48,369 bases of DNA from Xanthoparmelia taractica (lineage: Eukaryota > Ascomycota > Lecanoromycetes > Lecanorales > Parmeliaceae). Of the stretch, positions 43,060 to 48,369 are shown piece by piece. The notes under the pieces were generated by a model. The model had not been told where the DNA came from, searched no databases, and saw only the letters and a list, made by a program, of their open reading frames with translations. The translations under genes were made by a program, and so were the position numbers. How positions within the stretch are numbered: the stretch's first letter is position 1; the number at the start of each line of letters is the position of its first letter. The stretch lies in NCBI GenBank assembly GCA_033085395.1, contig JANQBS010000277.1:1-48369 (forward strand), in the 5' to 3' direction.

Positions 43060-44460
43060 GGTGGTTGGATTGGGTTCGTCAAGGGTAGTTAATCAAGTCT
43101 GTCTTTTCAGTGCAGAATGGTTCGCTTCGAGAGAGATGTATAAAGCGGTTGAGAGAAAAGCCAAGTCGTTGTGCAACAATGCAGTCACTTTTCGATGTGA
43201 TGTGATGTGGAATTAGATTACTCGAATACGTGGAACGAACGTGGTCTACCTATTATAATATGAGTACGTAGCTCGAGCGTTGGACGACCAAAGAAGCCTA
43301 AAGAAGCCTAAAGAAGCCTAAAGAAGCCCAAAGATGCCAAAAGAAGCCTAAAGGACTGCCTACGAAGTAGAAGTAATCAGTCCGAACCTCGGAACGTTTT
43401 CGTATCAACTAGTCAGCTGACTCAGCTAAGCGCTAGAAGTTAGTTTGTGGGTCCTGATTCAATACCTTACTAAGACTGCCAAGCCTAAAAAGCCAAAACC
43501 GAAAGTTTCCCAACCATACAACGCGTGGTAGAATCTTGGCGTGAAAACCATGTGAGTAGCAGGCGAAACGTAACAGGGAGACATACTGACTCAAGGCTTT
43601 CTGCAGAGGAGGACCGAGAGCGCGCTTCGAGTTATTGCAATTGCAGCTCATCGTCCAAGCTTTCGTTGACGGGGATAATGCAGGGGGTGACGGACGACGT
43701 CCTTTCTGGCTTGAGACCGCAATGGCTCACACACTGGACCCTTGGGGAACTATGCGCACCACTTCAATTAGTGACGCGTCAAAGATGCAGGGTGATAGCC
43801 ACCTTAGAAACAAGCAATACGTTGCTGTATATTATAGGCTGAGTCGTGCATATCAACCCTCCAGCAGCGATCTCATGAAGCACCAATGCTGACAAGCTCA
43901 TGCTAATCAGAAAGTTGTCAGTAGAGAAATGCTATATTTTTCCGCACCGCGTCATGTCTCTAACACGACCGTTAAAAGTATCGCTCCATTGACTTCCCAA
44001 ACCCGAGCAATCCCATCATATAAAATCACTCCACCCGACGACCTCTTGTATATATCAACCGGGTCCCTGCAACACATGTCCTCATTGGCCAAATCATCCA
44101 GGCAGTAGGGAAGAGTGGGCGATGCAACCGACGTCGATAGGATCCCCATCCTATTCGAGCCAATGTGGCTCACTCACCGCAAGCCAGAAATGGACACGTC
44201 CTTCAAGCTTTCAGACCCAGACGCAAGCATCTCAACAAGCTCTTCGCTCGACCGTCAGAAGGAGCCGTCCATTGGGGCCCTTGATTGCCGACTGCGAATC
44301 CTTTGTGCCACCCTTATGCAGCTAGATCTTTCGCTCATGCGCGACTTCAACGCCACAAACTCTCCCCCTCGCTCTATTGCGCCGTCCAGGCCCCGGTAAT
44401 CGCGCCACGCACTAATCTCCTAGCTCGCTTAGTGCTAGTCAATCATGGGCCAAAGTCAAT
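43060..44460. other. Intergenic region up to the right RIP block
   Basis: 1.4 kb with no gene I can support. Open stretches at 43433-43892 and 43952-44512 start at non-ATG codons or change frame and have no recognisable family. A 10-bp tandem array is listed separately. The boundary with the AT-rich block is near 44455-44475. Confidence 0.45.
43290..43353. repeat. 10-bp tandem repeat (aaagaagcct)n
   Basis: About six units of aagaagccta with small variants (aagaagccca, aagatgccaa). Confidence 0.9.
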
Positions 44461-45310
44461 CATACACCAAATTTTAAATGCTATTCAACTATTATATATA
44501 TATAAGTTATAAATTCCTTCATAACCTCCTTTCAAATATTAATTTCCCACTTTCTTAATAACTATTACGTCTTTAAATGCGTCTTAGTAGCCTTAATTAT
44601 CTTCTTATAAGTCGTATCGTACTTCTTTTATTATATAATCTCTCGTTTCTTAGCCCGTTAAATCTTAAGTTAAAGTTATTCTTTATTTATATAATAAGTA
44701 TTTATAATATAAAGTACTTTTCTCTTTTAAAGTATCTTGCTAATCTCTAATTTATAAGATCTTCGAATATTTTTAATCTTAATTATAAATTTTAATCGTT
44801 ACTTTATTAAGAGATTATAAAGTACTATTATAATCTTATCTTAAGAAAACTTTTATAAAATTTCACGTAGATTCTTCGAGATATCTAGATATATTATTAA
44901 TTTAAAGTCTAATTTAGTAAATTAATATTTAATTCTAAGTATATTAGCAAGCGAAGTATATATTAGACGCTTCGAAGTAATCTTTCTTAATAATAAAAGC
45001 GAATCGCGTATTTTTTAAAGAACTATCTCTAAATTATATAAAATAAGACTTATTTATCTTTATACTAATTTAATAATAGATACTTTAAATATTTAACGTC
45101 GAAATTAATTAAATATAGCGAGAAATTCTATCTTAAAAAAGTACTTATCTCTTATAGAAATCGCTTAATTAATAACTTTAGAATAATAATATTTTAGAGA
45201 TTAAAAGATATATATACTAAGTAATTACAATAGATTTATAACATGTAATAAGAACGTGAGTGAAATAATATTATATTTCTCGTAGTACTTTAAGAATTCG
45301 TATATATTTA

Positions 45311-45582
45311 CGGGTCGGAAAGGTGTGGTATCTATTGAATATAGTCATTTTTAACTTTTTTTCAACTTTTTTTAAAAAATTATATCTTTTTAATCTATTT
45401 ATAGAATTTTATAATTACATAAGCGTTCGCTTAAGCTTTTTACGTATTTTTAGAATATAAAAAAATATTACGTAATATATTTATTAAAAACTCAATGGGA
45501 GTATGGGATATTCTATATCTTTCGATATAATATTTAAAAAACTAGTCCCATACCATTAAATATACCACACCTTTCTAACCCG
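45311..45582. mobile_element. TA-flanked MITE, copy B (272 bp)
   Basis: Left end cgggtcggaaaggtgtggta, right end taccacacctttctaacccg, flanked by TA (45309-45310 and 45583-45584). It aligns along its whole length with copies A and C. It is 24 bp longer than copy A because of an insert (gatattctatatctttcgatataa type) near the right end that copy C also has. No ORF. Confidence 0.88.
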
Positions 45583-46729
45583 TATATATATTGTAAGAAT
45601 TATAATTATTTATTAATAGTAATCTTCGATTATTAATTTATTCACTGCGAGAACATCGCGTAAAATACTTAATTCACTATAGAGAAATTTAGTTATTATT
45701 AAAGTCTATCTCTAAAGTAGTTTTAGCTATATAAGAATTTAAATTATTAAAGAATTATAATATTAGAATATTAATTCCCGTGACTATAAGAAATAAGAAA
45801 ATCTCGTTATCTTTATTATTTATATACTTAATTACGAAGAGTAGCTCTCTATTATTAATATATTTAAGATAGATACTACGCGTTAAATTACTATAATAGC
45901 TTAACTATTACGTGTTATCTTAATACGATATTTAGTCTTATTAAAATTTTATATATCGTGAGAATATATATTATACTCTTTAATTACGTTTTTAACTTTC
46001 TTAAAGTGCTTTTTAATTAGATTTTATTAGGGATAAGATCTTGGGCCCTAAGCGAGAGAACTCTGAATCGCTTGGTATACGTATACTTGACGAACCCTTA
46101 ACGAATAAGCTTAAGTAAGCGATCTCCTTAAGTTTTTTTTTTTTTTTAAGAATTAATCTTACTATTAGATTTATATACGAAATATATATCTTTTTAATTT
46201 TATATTACTACGTAACTCTAAAACTCTAATCTAGAATTAAGTCTAATAATTCTAATTCTTTTAATTCTTCTTAAAAATAGCGATTCGAAATTAATATAAT
46301 AATTACGATTAAAGCGTAGACATCGCGATCTTAAAACGAATTCTCGTTATCGAATATAATATTAAATTAAAATATTATTATAATTTAATTTAAAGAATTA
46401 GATTATATTTTAAATCTTAATATAGAGATTCGTATCGAAGTTATCGATAATAATCTCGATAAAGAATCGAGCGATAATAATAACGATAAAAATAATATTT
46501 ATAATAAATTAAAAAGTATATCTAGCAAAGAGTAAGATATAAATAAGTAGAGTATATATACTTTAAATAAAAGAATCGCGCGCGTTACTCGCAAACGAGA
46601 TTAGCTCGTATAATAGCGTCGACTTAAACTTCTTGAAGTAAAAATTAATATACTTAAACGAGATTAAACGTTTATAAATTGTAATTATAACGATAAAAGT
46701 AATATACTTATATTATTTATAACTCGAGA

Positions 46730-47580
46730 TACGAAACGAATTATTAATATCGATCTTAAACTTAATAATATCGTCTCGCGATCTCGTAAATTAATTAAAT
46801 TAAAAAAATTATTAATTTATTATAATAAGTCGATTAAAGAATATCGTAACTTCGTATAAGAGATTAATAAGATATTTCGTCTTACGTCGAAAAATTTCTC
46901 TATTAAAAAGAATAAAAATTTTTAAATACGTTAATTTCTTAATAATAATTAAAAAGAGCTTTAAGTTAATAAGAAAGATAAGTATTTAGATCGTTATTAT
47001 ACTTAATAGAAATTTATTAATTTTCTATTAAATTAAATTAAGAATTCGATAAATCGTGACCTTAATATTATTTAATAATATATCGATACTTAATAGAGAT
47101 AAAATTAAATAATACGTTAATTTAATAACTATCTTCGATCTCTAAAGGCGTAAATAAATCTCTATATCGAGAATTAATAAGTATATTACTTATTTATAAA
47201 GCTTCGTTTAAAACTTCGTTATAAATTAATAAATATTTAGATAATATTAATAAAGCGAGATAAGTTATTAACGCTTATAATACGCTTAAAAAATAATATA
47301 AGAAAATAAAATTCTTCTTCTAAAGAATAGAAAGTTAAGAGTGCTTCTATCTTTTAAGAAAATTAGAATCGAGGAAATTAAAATTCTTAATATAAAAATA
47401 ATAATAAAACGTAATCTTTATAAAGATAGAATAAATCTTATTCGAATAATAAACGATTTAAAGACGATAAATTTAAAAGCGATAAATCAAAGAATCTTAA
47501 TAAGATTTAATATTATAATTATAAGAAGTATAATTATTATATTAATACTTACATTAAATCGAAGAAATAAAAAATAAGTA
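46730..47580 (+). mobile_element. LTR-retrotransposon gag relic with RIP-mutated zinc knuckle
   Basis: A plus-strand conceptual reading with many stops resembles a gag core (LINYYNKSIKEYRNF-like region near 46815-46850, EINKIF near 46860). At 47511-47552 it reads Y-Y-N-Y-K-K-Y-N-Y-Y-I-N-T-Y. The spacing at positions 0, 3, 8 and 13 is exactly that of the CCHC zinc knuckle (CxxCxxxxHxxxxC), with every ligand changed to Tyr. RIP changes TGT/TGC to TAT/TAC and CAT/CAC to TAT/TAC. It is followed by a basic tail (IKSKK). Whether it is gypsy or copia gag is unclear; a single knuckle fits either. Confidence 0.6.
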
Positions 47581-47619
47581 ATTTTAATAAGATTCTAGTT
47601 GAATTTATTAATAAGTATA

Positions 47620-47903
47620 CGGGCCGGAAATACGAGTCGGAAAGGTGTGATATCTGTTGAATATAGTTGTTTTCAACTTTTTTTCAACTTTTTTAAAAAA
47701 TTATATCTTTTTAATCTATTTATAGAATTTTATAATTATATAAGCGTTCGCTTAAACTTTTTACGTATTTTTAGAATATAAAAAAATATCACGTAATATA
47801 TTTATTAAAAACTCAATGGGAGTATGGGATATCTTATACCTTTCGATATGGTATGCGAAAAACTTGTCCCATACCATTAAATATACCACACCTTTCCGAC
47901 CCG
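47620..47903. mobile_element. TA-flanked MITE, copy C (271 bp plus 13-bp left duplication)
   Basis: The core 47633-47903 aligns with copies A and B, ends taccacacctttccgacccg and is followed by TA (47904-47905). On the left, the terminal start motif appears twice: tacgggccggaaa (47618-47630) then tacgagtcggaaaggtgtg (47631 on). The extra 13 bp may be a footprint of an earlier insertion or a partial TIR duplication. It lies just downstream of the gag relic. No ORF. Confidence 0.85.
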
Positions 47904-48369
47904 TACTCACAAGTCGTCTTTAAAGTCTCGCGAAGTTCGACTTTTCACGAAATCCGCTTACGTCTTAACTTTCGAATCTCCTTCTTAATATAATTAAATA
48001 ATCTATTATAGATAGTAAATATATAATAAATTATTAACTTTTTATTCTTATTTATTAGCTTCGTAAAAGTATAAAAAAATCTAATTAATTTAATTAGATA
48101 TTTAATTTATAATTATTTATTTACGTTAAGTTTAAGAAAATCGTCTAATTTCTTCTTAAAAAAGCGATCGATATCGCTACGAAGTAGATAAGATCGTATT
48201 AATATATAATAAATTAAGTCTTAACGAACTTTAATATTCTAAAATAATTTAAGTACGCGTTTTTGCTAATATAGCTTCTTATTAATAGATAGATAATATT
48301 AATTAATTAAGTTATAAGTATTATTAAGTCGTATAGATTAAAGCTCGAAGAAATACTTCTTACGCTAAC

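Larger units (their letters stand above)
44461..48369. repeat. AT-rich RIP-degraded repeat block (right)
   Basis: Same composition signature as the left block: very few CA or TG dinucleotides outside the MITEs, many TA, retained CpG, no intact ORF. A short less mutated island near 46027-46110 (contains gggccctaagcgagagaac) could be an LTR fragment. A gag relic and two MITE copies are listed separately. The remainder shows no identifiable coding relic. It continues past the window end. Confidence 0.85.

Noticed and set aside
43952..44173. Minus-strand 73-codon frame reading SGGVILYDGIARVWEV
   Set aside because: It looks protein-like for a short stretch but has no ATG and no continuation or splice partner that I can find.
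47341..47577. 78-codon plus-strand frame rich in Ile, Lys, Asn and Arg
   Set aside because: It is a chance opening in RIP-degraded DNA; the meaningful reading is the neighbouring frame with the mutated zinc knuckle.

Overview
This is a nuclear fungal window, almost certainly a filamentous ascomycete (Pezizomycotina). The evidence is short spliceosomal introns (about 46-160 bp) with CTRAC-like branch points, fungal-type gene families (Yor1-like ABCC transporter, Hda1 deacetylase, a CT-rich gpd leader), and flanking AT-rich blocks that read as retrotransposons destroyed by repeat-induced point mutation (RIP: C-to-T, mostly in CpA). A Leotiomycete is plausible but not provable from this sequence.

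Layout. 1-5080 is an AT-rich RIP block holding a wrecked Ty3/gypsy pol (about 1690-3213) and a wrecked Ty1/copia pol 3' end (3466-4345), with a 248-bp TA-flanked MITE exactly at their junction. 5100-44460 is a gene-rich island of ordinary composition. 44461-48369 is a second AT-rich RIP block with two more copies of the same MITE and a gag relic whose zinc-knuckle ligands have all mutated to Tyr.

Island genes, left to right: Yor1-type ABCC transporter (+), small FHA-like gene (-), AT-hook-like hypothetical with an in-frame TGA (+), decayed tandem repeats, glycogen branching enzyme (+, 7 exons, one GC-AG intron), glyceraldehyde-3-phosphate dehydrogenase (+, 5 exons), a hAT-like foldback MITE, Hda1-type class II histone deacetylase (+, 15 inferred exons), F-box protein (+), hypothetical (-), small relic and coiled-coil protein (+), tiny spliced ORF and a two-stop pseudogene (-), histidine acid phosphatase (+), frameshifted membrane-protein relic (-), a 1445-aa chromodomain/Myb-like protein (-), a 1041-aa coiled-coil protein (-) and a GFA/CENP-V-fold protein (-).

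There is no obvious biosynthetic cluster. Two themes link neighbours. GBE and GAPDH are tandem carbon-metabolism genes 325 bp apart. Hda1 and the chromodomain/Myb protein are both heterochromatin-type factors and sit between two RIP blocks, which in such fungi are normally heterochromatic. All exon structures were worked out by hand from splice signals and family conservation and have not been checked against transcripts.
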